Shown piece by piece: positions 22,176 to 33,162 of a stretch of DNA of 64,000 bases (positions are counted from its first letter, which is position 1; each line of letters begins with the position of its first letter). Origin of the DNA: Fragum whitleyi (lineage: Eukaryota; Mollusca; Bivalvia; Cardiida; Cardiidae); NCBI GenBank assembly GCA_948146395.1, contig OX411552.1, positions 57,090,399-57,154,398 of the forward strand. Reading direction: 5' to 3'. The notes under the pieces are model-generated. The model saw only the letters and a list, made by a program, of their open reading frames with translations, was not told the DNA's origin and ran no database searches. A program made the position numbers and the translations under genes.

Positions 22176-22385
22176 GAAAGAAAGAACGCTTGCCGATTCC
22201 GCGCCCTTTCATGTAGGCCTAAACAGTATTTCGATCTAAAATTCCGTTAAATATATATTCAACAGCTAATTCAGAAAAAAAACTTTACTTTTCAACGGTA
22301 CCAAAAAGTAGTCATAAATATTATTACGATAATAAAAATCCAAAGAATAGTCCCAATACCATAAGAATTATAAAAAATCAAAGTA
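22176..22385 (+). repeat. Segmental duplication, left part of copy A
   Basis: 'gaaagaaagaacgcttgccg' to 'accataagaattataaaaaa' matches 25313-25512 at about 90%. Its continuation is interrupted by the element 22399-24561 and resumes at 24562. Confidence 0.8.
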
Positions 22386-22398
22386 CTGAAAGTACTGA

Positions 22399-24561
22399 TA
22401 AGTTGGAATGCGTTCAATTTGCTTAATTGTTGAATAGGAAATGTTATTCCAAAATTTAACAGTGATAATAGACCCTGCACACCCATTCATTACAGAGGAG
22501 ACTCAAAATTAGCCCTTCCCTGCCATGGCCATATTTATGGGCTAATCAAAATGTTGACAACAATTTTTGAAGAGGGTCAACAAAGGAACGTTCTGGTAAA
22601 GTGTCATTGAAATCGGCCCAGTGATACAGGGGGAAATGTCCTTCTAAGATTTTAGTTTCAGAATAAGCCCCGCCCTGCCACGTCCATATTTATTGGCCAA
22701 TCAGAATTTCGCGATTTTGTTATTAAAAAAGGGTCACCCAAGAAACATTCTTGTTTTCCTCAACCAAGCGGTTCAGGAGGAGATTGCGTTTAAAGATTTC
22801 GAGCTTAAAATGAGCCCAGCCCTGCCACGCCCATATTTATGGGCGAATCAAAATTTCACGAACAAGTTTTGTAAAGGGTCACCAAAGGAACATTCTGGTA
22901 AATGTTTCATTGAAATCAGCCTAGTGGTTCAGGGGGAGATGTCGTTCAAAGCTTTCGGGTTCAAAATAGGCTCCTCCCTGCCACATCCATAATAATAAGC
23001 CAATCAACATTTTGAGAATAATTTTTTGAAAGGGTCACTTAAGGACCATTCCGGCAAAGTTTCATTGAAATCATCTCAGTGGTTAAGGAGGAACTGTCGT
23101 TCAAAGATTTCGGGCTAAAAATAAGACCCGACCTGCCCGGCCCATATCTATGGGCCAATCAAAGTTTAGCGAAAACGTTTTTTAAAGGTTCACCAAGGGA
23201 ACAATGTAAGGTTTCACTAGAAATCGGCCCAGTGGTTCAGGAGGAGATGGCGTTTAAAGATTTTGGGTTCAAAATGAGCCCCGCCCTGCACGCCGATATA
23301 TATGGGCCAATCAAAATTTAACGAACAGTTTTTGAAAAGGGACACCCACGACGCACGACCGCCTTCTAAAAGCTCCCCTTGAGCACTTTGTGCTCTGGTT
23401 TGCTAAAATTTAAAGATTTTAATTTCGTGATTGTAAACAGTAGTGTTTAGCGAGCACATATTAACCTGAATCTTTATGCAGAATAAATAATGAATACCAA
23501 TCCGAAGATACTTCGGCACGTGACGATCAGGCATTGACATTCCGTTTTATTATATAAATTACAGGCATGCGTAAACTTAATAGTATACCGATACACAGGT
23601 CACCAAGTCATTTAGCAAACGATTCAATTTCAAAGAAAAAAAATAGTAATAATAATAACAATTTTTGCTTATGTGAGACTGTCTGAGGGGATTTCATTTC
23701 CGGTCAAGAAACATAAATTGCATGTAAAAAACGAAAATGTGTATCTTTTCACCCGCATCTAAGATTATTAAATAGGAGACTCCATATATTGATTCACTTG
23801 TTCATGAGGGTGACCAAATATCGCCGTTACAGTAAAAAAGCATGGGCGATAACGGGTTACCAGAGCGAACACGTGCACTCCAACTTTACGAGTGAATTCC
23901 ACATGTAAGTCGTGTTTTGCCGAAGGGAATAGACAGGATTTTTAATTTATCTAAACCACAAAGGCCAGGTCAGGGTCAATATGCTTCCACTATAGTATAA
24001 AACAATTGGTCAAAAGTTAAATGTGTAATAAGGTAATTCAGAAAGAATAATTAGACCCATAAAAGAAGCTATTTCATAATTCTACGAAAAATAGGTCGCT
24101 ACATTACCAAATAAGCAGATCACGTGATCGGCCTGTGCTTCTGCCACAATACCGAGAAAACAGATCGCGACATTACTAAATAAGCAGATCACGTGATTGG
24201 CTAGTGCTTTTGGCAACAGCTGACTTTATCGCACTTGACTTATCACATGATTCCCAAATATAGTAATGCAAACATGTGATACTAGTAAATTCGTAGGCAA
24301 CTTTTAATGAATATCGTTAAAAACAAAAATTAGCGTGTTAATGATATACATGAAGTGATAGTTATGTATTTGTACAGCATTATTATTTTTTGATGAAATA
24401 AACTGTATGTTTATGTTAAGTTGAGATATAAAATAGGCCCTAAGTGTATTCACATCCTGTTCACGTGATGTGTGTTATCAAAAAACCCGAAATGAAATTA
24501 TCTTGTGTTCATTTTGCAGTTTTGTTAAATCTAAGTTGGAATTGCTCCGCATTCCAACTTA
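22399..24561. mobile_element. Non-autonomous element carrying a satellite array
   Basis: A 14-bp perfect inverted end, taagttggaatgcg, is at 22399-22412 and (inverted) 24548-24561. The paralogous segment at 25313-25676 runs through this point without the 2.16 kb, which makes it an approximate empty site. The interior holds the 153-bp tandem array (22505-23345), a 72-bp tandem duplication with 'ataagcagatcacgtgat' (24098-24210), and no ORF of its own. This resembles the satellite-carrying non-autonomous elements known from bivalves, but family assignment is open. Confidence 0.6.
22505..23345 (+). repeat. 153-bp tandem array, about 5.5 units
   Basis: Each unit has 'gccctgccacgcccatattt' plus 'atgggccaatca', then 'aaagggtcacc.aaggaacatt', 'ttcattgaaatc.gcc', 'agtggttcagg.ggagatg' and 'aaagatttcggg.t.aaaat'. 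Units start near 22512, 22666, 22820, 22972, 23123 and 23277. The unit length is a multiple of three, which explains the short repeating ORFs. They are not genes. Confidence 0.9.
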
Positions 24562-24722
24562 AAAATTGTCCAAGGCGACATGTTTTTAATACTTCACAAT
24601 GATCGAGTACAACGTCTCAGTTTCATGTCTTCAGATGACAGCCTTTATCAATAAGCCAACTCATCGGATGACTAATTAGACACTCGCGAATAAAATAAGT
24701 AAGTCGATTTGTGCACTTTAGT
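24562..24722 (+). repeat. Segmental duplication, right part of copy A
   Basis: 'gtccaaggcgacatgttttt' to 'aagtcgatttgtgcacttta' matches 25525-25680 at about 85-90%. Confidence 0.8.
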
Positions 24723-24734
24723 CCCATTTCGTCT

Positions 24735-24790
24735 ACTCCAGCCCTGCGTTCAAGACGACAAAGCGGTACAAACAGTTTGACAATTATAGA
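24735..24790. repeat. Family P palindrome, half copy
   Basis: 'ccctgcgttcaagacgacaa' plus 'agcggtacaaacagtttg' is the left arm only; the right arm is absent. Confidence 0.65.
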
Positions 24791-24861
24791 CAACAGACAC
24801 ATAAAAATAAAAGGTTCGATAATGAATGTTTCATTGCTAAACAAAAATACAAAGAATCTCT

Positions 24862-25150
24862 AATACAAGTCGAATTTCAGATTGGTGCGAAACCAATAAC
24901 ATTATTTCTGACTCCAAATTCGGTTTTAGAAAGGGAAAATCTACTGTCGACGCGATTTTCATATTAAAAAGTATAATCGATAGGATCTTGAATTCAAAAG
25001 AAAGACTGTACTGCGCGTTCATCGATCTAAAAAAGCATTCGATTCAGTCTATCGCAATGCGCTATGGCTCAAACTCTCCAAGTTAGGAATTAAGGGCAGA
25101 TTATTAAGAATTATTCATTCTGACCGCCAAGCAAATGATTTATATTGCTA
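24862..25150 (+). pseudogene. LINE reverse-transcriptase remnant
   Basis: Translation gives SKFGFRKGKSTVDAIFILKS and LYCAFIDLKK, then after a one-base frameshift FDSVYRNALWLKLSKLGIKG. The (Q/K)FGFRKG.STVDAIF...FIDFKKAFDSVYR..LW.KL...GI.G block is the finger/palm region with the first catalytic Asp (FID) of non-LTR retrotransposon RTs. Only ~95 codons remain. There is no endonuclease or YADD segment nearby. The tail at 25265-25300 ends in 'aataaaatttcttcttc'. Confidence 0.85.
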
Positions 25151-25312
25151 TTCTGTTCGTAAGAGTGCAAAATTGTAAGAGCTAGTATGTAACGAGAGTG
25201 TGCACACGTGACAAATTTATCATTATGTTAAATGTATTATCTATTTTGTACGACGAAAAACTTTTGTATTTTAAGTCAATAAAATTTCTTCTTCTCTTCT
25301 TCTATATTATAT

Positions 25313-25676
25313 GACAGAAAGAACGCTTGACGATTCCGCGCCCTTTCATGTAGGCCTAAACTGTATTTCGATCTAAAATTCCGTTTAATATATTTTCAAC
25401 AATAAATTCAGAGAAAAAAACGAACCATACTTTTCAACGATACCCAAAAGTAGTCATAAATGATACGATAATAAAAATCCAAAGAAAAATCTCATTACCA
25501 TAAGAATTATAGAAAAAAAATGTCCAGGCGACATGTTTTTAATATCTAAAAATGACCGAGTGTAACGTCTCAGATTCGTGTCTTCAGACGGCAGCCTGTA
25601 TCAACTAGCCGTTACTAAATCATCGGATGACTAATTGGACACGCAGGAATAAAGTAGATAAGTCGATTTGCGCACT
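25313..25676 (+). repeat. Segmental duplication copy B (uninterrupted)
   Basis: Joins the two parts seen at 22176-22385 and 24562-24722 with no insert between them. The junction is near 25512-25525 ('attatagaaaaaaaatgtcc'). Confidence 0.8.
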
Positions 25677-25682
25677 CTAAAA

Positions 25683-25785
25683 ATAACCGCATTTTGTCAT
25701 TGTTCTAAAAATATCCATGTCATATCATAAAAAGATCATATGGGATGTTATCACACGGATATTTGTATAGTTAAGATAGAATGGC
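25683..25785 (-). repeat. MITE family C fragment
   Basis: 'ccgcattttgtcattgttct' and 'gggatgttatcacacggata' plus 'tttgtatagtta' match the family C left end, reversed. Confidence 0.65.
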
Positions 25786-26689
25786 AGCCATAAAGACCCA
25801 AAGATGTGTAATTGTACACATGCCTCCCAAATATCACCCCGTACAACCGGTTGAGGCGAGGACAGGTGAGAGTCACCTACAACAGAATCGAAAAATTATG
25901 CCGAGAAGACGGACGGACAAATAAATTTATTCGTGAAAATAAACTAACGAAGCTCTGGTTTTCTAAAGTTGATAAATGATCGTGTAAGTGTTCAGCGCTT
26001 CTATAGAAACAATCTTTACCCACTCCCAAATAAGACCACAATCATTGATTGTTTCGGACGTTTCCCATGAAAAGTTACGAAATTAGACTTTATGCTCTCA
26101 TATTTCGCATATCTCTCAATAAATGCTAGTTTAACTTATACACAGCTGAAATCCAATCATCCGTCGATATTTCTTCCAAATTTGAAGCCACAATTCTAAA
26201 AAATAAACTGACAGCGGGTCCCCAAAGACAACATATAGTCAAAACAATGATGCCTCTGTAGACAGACGGAATTTCACGGGGTTGATGTAGACGAAAGATC
26301 AGAAATATTTGTGATTGCCGACGTCGACAGACCTATATTCAGATTCTCGCAGACAAATAATCATTTTTTGGTTTCGTATTTAACACATCAAAACAATTTA
26401 GATCGACACACATGCTGACTTTCATGTCCAATATTTTCCAAATGGTGTGTTATATTGAAAATATTTCAAGCGATTTAATGAAAGAAAGGGTCGATTTTGC
26501 GAAGCCATCTATGGCGGGACATGGAACGATGACTCAGTGCATCTCGATCCTTTTCGTTCTTAAATAGTATAAATTCTCTTAATGGGTGAACATCGGAGTT
26601 GTTTTTCAAATACTCGCTAACCAAGAAAAAACAGTTGTGATCAAACTATATATATCGTATATATCGGCTGTGCCTAGTTTTTATCTGTT
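25786..26689. other. Intronic sequence, no supported feature
   Basis: No exon, ShK signature or repeat copy was recognised on either strand. Confidence 0.4.
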
Positions 26690-27020
26690 TTTATCTGTTT
26701 TAGATGACGAGTTTGATAAATTCGGTATTTAATGAGCATAGATTTGATATTCTATTTTAATATGACCTGAATTTTAGTGATAAAACGAGGAAATTCAAGA
26801 TATTTAAACATTCAAGATATTCCGCGAAACATAAACGCCGTTTGCGAAATGACGTCAGTAAATACATTTAGACGTCATTTTCACAACAAAAATATATATA
26901 ACGTCACTATCCGTTCTTAGCTCATTTGCATAGTTACTACACTAGTGTTTTAACACTCGTGTAATATCAAAAATATTCAACGGGTTATTACACTCTCACG
27001 ACGCAAGTCGTATTATAAGC
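26690..27020 (-). repeat. MITE family B, copy 3
   Basis: Reversed order: 'gatgacgagtttgataaatt', 'cgaaacataaacgccgtttg', 'gcatagttactacactagtg', 'cgtgtaatatcaaaaatatt', 'cgacgcaagtcgtattata'. Confidence 0.7.
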
Positions 27021-27233
27021 GTGAATTCTATAGCCCATAGACGAAATGTGTTTGTGCTTCGATGGATTCAATGACATACGGATTCTTCGGGTTTCTATTT
27101 AAAAACGTGAGATTCGACTTACCTACGGGCGTAGCTCCACCATTCGTGTCATTGACTTTATCTAAAAATTTTGAAAGAGACCAACATGAAACTGAACGAC
27201 ATAATAAATGCGCTTAGAAGAGCGCATTGACAC

Positions 27234-27682
27234 TACAGTTAACGATATCGTTAAATTTACAAAATAAATGGGTTTGGAAAGTTTTTGAACGAAATTGAAT
27301 GAGTGCTTGAAGAGGGTTTTGATTGAAATTCAAGGTAGGAAATGCAACATCGCTAATTTTGTTCATAATGAACAAAATTAGCGATATCTATTACCTCCTC
27401 CCTTAAATAAATTATGCATACAAGTTCTATAAAAAGCTTCCTTCTTCAAGAACCAATCAAACGATTGAAAACGAAAAATCAACTATGTTAATGAAATCGC
27501 GTTTTTTTTTTCGAACTACGTTATATATTAAGTTTGAATATAGTTGTTGATCATACCTTTTTTTGCCAAATTGAGCGTTTTTGAATGGTTTGAGTAAGTG
27601 TTTGGAATGTGTGAATGGAGTGTTGTTTGAGCGAATTAGAGTGGTTTCGATCGGAATGAGAGTCAATTTCATATAAACTGTA
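27234..27682 (+). repeat. MITE family A, complete copy
   Basis: 'tacagttaacgatatcgtta' at the left and 'gtcaatttcatataaactgt' plus 'a' at the right. The internal palindrome 'gctaattttgttcataatga' plus 'acaaaattagc' is present. Confidence 0.75.
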
Positions 27683-28919
27683 CAAAAAGCAACAAAAGTG
27701 ATACTGATGAGCTATTTTTGCATTAATAAGTAGTAAAAAGTACGATAAATAGTCGAACTAGTAAAAATTGCATTCGTCACAGAGGACAAAACCGGAATAT
27801 GTAGTACTTAAAGACAAAGCATTTACATACCCTTGTAATGTAATGAAAAGGTTTACATGAAAATCATTGAAAATGGTTTTTTTTTATTTTATCTCGCAGT
27901 AGCATCGAAAAGACACACTTGTTTTAAATTCCATAATTTGGGTTTAAAAGTTTGACATTCTTTTTTATTCAGACGAGGACAATCAATCAATCAAAAAGGA
28001 TTTTATCAACGTAAGTTCATTTTCTAACAATGAAAAAGCAATTTCTTCCATAAAACAAACCTATGAATTGAGCTCGAGGTTACGGCACTTAGACATCATA
28101 GCTTAGTCTTTCTTAATGTTTGAAAAAAACGCAGACAAGTCAGGAAAAAAATCATCACTCTTAAAACTTTATATTGCATTGATTGTGCAACTTTGTTGGA
28201 GTTTTTCAAATTCTACGATGACTACGGTGTTTGGGCATATATATTTTGGTTACTTTTGTTTAAAGATCCCATCTGTGTTCGTGAACATTTCCAAAACGCA
28301 AGAAAAGGATCTTAGACGACTATGTACACAAAAACTAAACATTTATTCTTAAAGATAAGCTTGATTTTGTCATTCCAATATTCGGTTATGCAAATTATCA
28401 TGATGCGATGATCTAAATATACCTGGCCTAAAAGTTGAATATTCATGATCCGCAATATTTCGGAACTAATTTGAATATCGCTCCTTTACCGTTCCTGCAC
28501 ATGGGCGTATTTCACGTGACCAAAATCTTATTTCCATATTTTAGTTTATACGGCAGATTATGCGTTTCACGAAAAAGGCCGCCATTTTTCGATTGATTTG
28601 TATTTTTACGCAACTCATCTTTCATTAGACTAAATCAAGAAAAAATATTCAAAGAATATTCACGAAAGATCGATTTTTTACCCTAAGTGCAAACTGGGGC
28701 TTTCATGCAAATTTTGCAAAAAAAAAAAAAAAAAAGAAAAAAAAAATGGACGTTTATTTCAATAAGATTAGGCTAGAAAAATTAAAACTGTCAAGAAAGG
28801 CGATGTGATTCAATCGTTAATATATATTAAGACTATATTATATCCTACAAAGAATTTACTTTACGGCATATCTATAGGTGCAAGTTATTGTCATATATAT
28901 TGAATACCGAATTCATTAA
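27683..28919. other. Intronic sequence, mostly unassigned
   Basis: There is an A-rich tract at 28719-28746 and a 78-codon ORF at 28116-28352 (+) with no family motif. No ShK exon was found on the minus strand. Confidence 0.4.
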
Positions 28920-29290
28920 ACGAGTCATCTATGAATAGAAAAAATCAAGGCTTCGCCGAGTTTTTACCATTTTAGATGACGAGTTTGATGAATTCGGTAT
29001 TTCATGAACACAAATTTTATATTCTATTTATAATATTACTTTAATTAATTTTTGCAATAAATGGAGGAGATTCTAGCTTTTTATGATTTTAAGTCATTAC
29101 AAGAAAGATATGACGCCGTTTGCGAAAATGGTGTCATCAATTCACCATGATGTCATATAAGCAACTAAAATATGATGTTGCTACACTTTCATAGCTCATT
29201 GGCATAGTTATTCTACTAGTGTAATATCACCCGTGTAATATCACAAATATTCAACGGCTTTATTTCACTCCCGCGACTACGAGCATTAAT
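28920..29290 (-). repeat. MITE family B, copy 4, with terminal hairpin
   Basis: 'aataccgaattcattaaacg' plus 'agtcatct' pairs with 'agatgacgagtttgatgaat' plus 'tcggtatt' at 28909-29003. Then 'gccgtttgcgaaaatg', 'cactagtgtaat' and 'gtgtaatatcacaaatattc' run in reversed order. Confidence 0.7.
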
Positions 29291-29415
29291 CAAACTTAAA
29301 TGTTGAAATTGTGGAGAAAACGTCATCACACAATCTAAGATAAACGGGACCCGTAACGCAAACGTATCTCTGACGTTAAGGCACTTAGATAGAAATAATA
29401 AATGAAAATACTTAC

Positions 29416-29517
29416 GGCAAAGTTGACATGTATACGGACAGTACAGAAGAGCGAGATCGGGGAAGTCCAAACAGCTTAAATGTTGACATTGTTCGGTCGT
29501 AATATCATCCTTACAAT
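29416..29517 (-). CDS. ShK-domain exon (first ShK module)
   Basis: A 102-nt exon between 'tctttattttcag' and a GTAAGT donor, two bases in and one base out. The six cysteines are spaced C-x8-C-x4-C-x10-C-x3-C-x2-C. It begins CKDDITTEQC and ends FPDLALLYCPYTCQLC. The acidic residue pair soon after Cys1 and the CPYTC.LC end are typical of ShK domains. The incoming phase exactly fits the single base left by the signal-peptide exon 30514-30610, giving an Asp codon at the junction just before Cys1. This suggests a secreted protein whose mature chain starts with an ShK domain. The downstream partner is the 15325 exon, 14 kb away, unless exons were missed in between. Confidence 0.85.
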
Positions 29518-30197
29518 CTGAAAATAAAGAAATTCACCATAAAATCGTCTTATTTCTGACTTTTTGTTGTTGGTGATTGGTGTTTGTGTTTTATTTTCAA
29601 AGCATTAAGTACAACATTGTTTGCAAAGTTTAAGTCGTCTTCAGTGCATGTAGGGTAGGGTTGGGCAAAACGCCCCCCAAATGAATTATCGGTCATATTT
29701 TGGAAACGAATGAAGATATTGAGTCGTTTTTTTTATTGTGATTAACATTTCAGTTTACCGGATATTATGGAACTCGTGTATATTCCTTATGCAGTCACAT
29801 CTTGAAAATATTCATGAAAACATTACATTTTTAAAGGGGCGTTTTGTCCCACCCTCGGGGTAATTATTCATCAAAACATCCCGAAAACCACATAACGTAG
29901 TTGGTCATGTTATGGGAAAGCTTTGTATGCCTAAGATATCATGCATTTCCTTTTTAATGTGATAATAAAGAAATAAGATTTTGAAAATGAAAGAAGCTAC
30001 AGACAACAATGAAAGTTGGTTGAAATGAGAAATGAAATAATATTGAATGGTACAAAATATGTGAAAAAAGAAAAAGAGATATTTTCGTATTTTTCACAGT
30101 ATTTCCTTCTGTTTAAAAGCACAGGTACACACGTACGTAGAAATTCAGGGACTGTAGAGTAAAGGGTGAAAACGTGTAATTTACCAAGTGCTGCATC
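29518..30197. other. Intron between signal-peptide and ShK exons, left part
   Basis: It contains 'gttgggcaaaacgcccccca' near 29670 and a similar 'ggggcgttttgtcccaccct' at 29836-29855, an imperfect inverted pair. Nothing else was recognised. Confidence 0.4.
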
Positions 30198-30383
30198 AGA
30201 CTGCCTTGCGTTCAGGATCACACAATTTTGGACAACTTTTTAAAATTATGCCCTATACACTGCCTGATAAAACGATGCAAACTGTTTGCATATTATACCC
30301 TGCTTTGCACGCAAGTGCGTGTGCAAAGCGGAGTATAATTTGCATACAGTAAGTACAGTTGTGTCATCCTGAACGCAGGGCTG
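30198..30383. repeat. Family P palindrome, copy 6, with internal insertion or double left arm
   Basis: 'ccttgcgttcaggatcacac' opens the copy. A second left-arm-like segment starts near 30262 ('gcctgataaaacgatgcaaa'). The core 'ccctgctttgcacgcaagtg' and right end 'tgtcatcctgaacgcagggc' are intact. It lies in the ShK gene's first intron. Confidence 0.75.
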
Positions 30384-30513
30384 TTAAGCACTCAAGTGCA
30401 AATGCGAAGCGGGATTTTTTTCACAAACTGTTACGAACACATTTTCATTAAGAGCATAAGAATGTTTAATACCCAAACTCACAGATATTAAAACTGTTTC
30501 AGTAAACTCTCAC

Positions 30514-30610
30514 CTATTGTCGATCCAGCGACGAGAGAAACAATGGTCAATGTCAGGTAGTAAAAAATCTGAAAGATATTACGATAGTAATAAAGTAAAG
30601 ATTTTTTCAT
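30514..30610 (-). CDS. Signal-peptide exon of the ShK gene
   Basis: An ATG at 30610 opens 32 codons plus one base, ending at a GTGAGA donor. The peptide starts MKKSLLYYYRN, has a hydrophobic core IFYYLTLTIVSLVAG, and offers a signal-peptidase-like AGS/GST region. That is an N-terminal basic patch, hydrophobic stretch and small residues, i.e. a secretory signal. An in-frame upstream Met (30673) would add 21 residues; the MKK start is preferred because it gives a compact signal. The phase matches the 29416-29517 ShK exon on the same strand, 996 nt downstream. No promoter element is obvious; the upstream 30.69-32.3 kb is MITEs and a SINE. The assignment to this gene is inferred from strand, phase and distance. 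Confidence 0.65.
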
Positions 30611-30688
30611 GGCCAAGACTGTATGATGCGATATTTGGAAATCGGTCACAAACAATTTTATGTAATTATACAACTATCGGTTAACATA

Positions 30689-30885
30689 TACAGTCGACAT
30701 TCCTCGAGCGACCACCTCTCTTAAGCGGTCACTTTTATTAAGCGATCACTTTTATTGAGCGACCGACATGAAAAGTCCCTTTAACATTAGCATAGTCAAT
30801 TTAATCCAACGTGCCCATGAACCATACACCATAAGCGAGCATTTGGTGGTCCCCTAAGTGGTCGCTTTAAATAGGTTTTTCTGCA
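30689..30885 (+). repeat. MITE family D, truncated copy
   Basis: 'tacagtcgacattcctcgag' plus 'cgaccacctctcttaagcgg', then 'ggtcccctaagtggtcgctt'. The inner palindrome segment is missing. It lies ~80 bp upstream of the signal-peptide exon start. Confidence 0.7.
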
Positions 30886-31099
30886 GATACTCACTGTAAA
30901 ATCTTAAAACTTGTGAAATATTGACCTACCATTTTAGTAAATATGCATTGATCATCCAGTACAAAAATCACAAAATAGTAAAAAATGTCAACGACAACTC
31001 GGAAAGTTCTTATCTTTGTAATTACATAAGCTTGCACCGTACAGTAAAGCTGACACTTTGCATCGAAATTATCAGGATTTTACCTTTTCCTGTCACTAC

Positions 31100-31320
31100 T
31101 AGTGATGGGCAGATTAATCAATTATAATCGATAATAAGTTTGTTGGGGCTTCCGATTGTGATGATCGACTAAGAAATTTCATAGTCGGTTCCTACATATA
31201 AATGAACTGTATTATATGTTGTTTTCAAAACTGACATCAGTTTTATGGCTCAGGTTGAAACAGTTGTAATTGCCTATATGTTTATAGGCAGTTACAATTG
31301 TTTCACACCGAGCTAAAGAG
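31100..31320 (+). repeat. MITE family E, copy 1
   Basis: 'tagtgatgggcagattaatc' opens it. 'ggcttccgattgtgatgatc' follows, and the end is a hairpin 'gaaacagttgtaattgccta' / 'taggcagttacaattgtttc'. The reverse-orientation copy at 44147-44368 matches end to end. Confidence 0.8.
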
Positions 31321-31339
31321 TTAGTCATTACGATTGTAC

Positions 31340-31620
31340 ACACAATCACTAGTTGATTTACTGTCAATCCTCGGATCAAGAGTTCGAATCCCGGCTCGGC
31401 CAACTTTCTCCCGACATTCGGCGAAATCAATTCGACGTCATTTGTCTCCTACCAAGTGTATGATAATACGCTTAAGTGGGGTGAGCATCTTGTGGCTTGG
31501 ATGATTTTTCTATTTGTAGTGGTGTGTAAAACGACAGGAATTCATGGGTAAGTACATCAGCCGCCGAGATATAATTGTAGTACTGTTGAAAGCGGCATTA
31601 AACCTCATACAAGCAAACAT
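31340..31620 (+). repeat. tRNA-derived SINE, body 1
   Basis: The B box 'gagttcgaatcccggctcgg' follows 'tactgtcaatcctcggatca'. The body runs to 'ccgagatataattgtagtac' plus 'tgttgaaagcggcattaaac' with a 'caagcaaac' tail. The A-box side is degenerate. Confidence 0.65.
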
Positions 31621-31676
31621 GCAAAATGAAAGAAAACTTCGCCAGACCGTGCAGTTCTCACGATCACATAGGCCAA

Positions 31677-32118
31677 TACAGTTAAGAACATCGTGAAATT
31701 GACACGATGAATGATTTTGGACTGATTTTGGAATGAAATTGAATGAGTGTGCGGAGCGAGTTTTGAGTGAAATTCAAGGGAGGTGATCCATTGTCGCTCA
31801 TTTTGTTCAGAATGAACAAAATGAGCGGTTTTTACTCCCTCCCTTTTAGGACATATTCATACGAGTTTTAAAAAAAAAACTTTCTTTTTCTACAAGAACC
31901 AATCACGCGCTTATAACTACAATTATTTCGGTGAAATCTCGATTTTTTTCTAGCTATGCATATTTTGAATGTAGTTGTTGATCTTACCTTTTCAGTGAGT
32001 CTGGAGCGTTTTTGAATGGTTTGAGTGAGTGTTTTAATGAATGAATGGAACGATGAGTGATCGGTTTAGAATGGTTGTGATTGAGATGAATGTCAACTGC
32101 ACAATGTAACTAATTGTA
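31677..32118 (+). repeat. MITE family A, complete copy, followed by a partial copy
   Basis: 'tacagttaagaacatcgtga' to 'gtcaactgcacaatgtaact' plus 'aattgta'. It includes the 'ctcattttgttcagaatgaa' plus 'caaaatgagc' palindrome. A second, right-hand fragment with 'gtcatttcacggtgttgtta' plus 'actgt' runs on to 32321. Confidence 0.75.
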
Positions 32119-32329
32119 ACACCATACAATGATATAACCGAAACGATTTAAAAAGATTATCGCGTTGGAATACTTCGAGGCGTTTTTGAACCCTTTCGAA
32201 GCGTTTTTGATTGACTGGAGTGAATGTTTTAAATGCCACGAATGGAGAGCTGCATGACTTCAGGGTTAAGAATGTGTTTGAGTTGAATATAATTGTCATT
32301 TCACGGTGTTGTTAACTGTTTTAAACCGG

Positions 32330-32808
32330 GGTTCAAATTCGAAAACGTTTAAATTACATGTACCCCTTATATTCAGAACAAGATGACAAATTGTCGCAAG
32401 ATACGCCCATTGCATTGCTGGATGTCCAAGTATGAAAAACAACAAAGGGAAACAATTCAAAACTGAATTAAGCTAGGTAGGGTTACGGTTCTCGTGCATT
32501 GCACTCCGAAATCACGAGAGGCGCATAACTGCCAAGTTTAAAGTCAATCGTACATAATGGGACAGAGTCTTTCGATGGGCTTTTAAAATGTTCACGAATT
32601 TTAAGTATTAACTTCGCTTATTGTGGTTTTCTTAAAATTTATATCATTCAATATTTTTATGACTTTATACACGTATCCTCGAAATTTACACAAATGCATG
32701 AATATTTTCCTTCTAGGCTCAAGCTTGTTTTTTCTTTATTGAAACTAATTCGTTCCTAAAAGAAATTTTTTACAGATTTATTTTTTTTCTTTAAGTAGTG
32801 AAAACAAG

Positions 32809-32853
<45 letters not shown>

Positions 32854-33162
32854 ATTATTATTATTGCTTAAAAAAATAACAGCAATATTCAATGGGAAAT
32901 GAGAACTTTTTTTGATAAAAGGTACTTGCAAAAGAAAACTACGTTTCCCGGGATCGAACTCCCCTGACTTTTAGTACAAAAATTGTAAATTGAACGGCCT
33001 TTCTGTTCAGCTTTCACTGCTAATCCTCGGATTAATCCTAGTGTTGATAAAATGGTATTTCAATGTAAACAATATTACCAGGTGCTATATGGTAAATTTA
33101 TCTTATAAAAGAAGAAAATCACTTTTCAAAAATGACAATTCATACATGTTGAAAAATCCCAT
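32330..33162. other. Unassigned sequence with (ATT)n microsatellite
   Basis: (ATT)n occupies 32812-32866. A B-box-like 'gggatcgaactcccctgact' is at 32950. No gene was seen. Confidence 0.5.

Noticed and set aside
22693..23321. Repeating ORFs with 'PYLWANQ' blocks, suggestive of a repeat protein
   Set aside because: The 153-bp DNA unit is a multiple of three, so frames stay open by chance; stops interrupt, and units lack starts or splice sites.
28116..28352. 78-codon plus-strand ORF with hydrophobic stretch
   Set aside because: Lies in the ShK gene intron, opposite strand, no domain motif or splice context.
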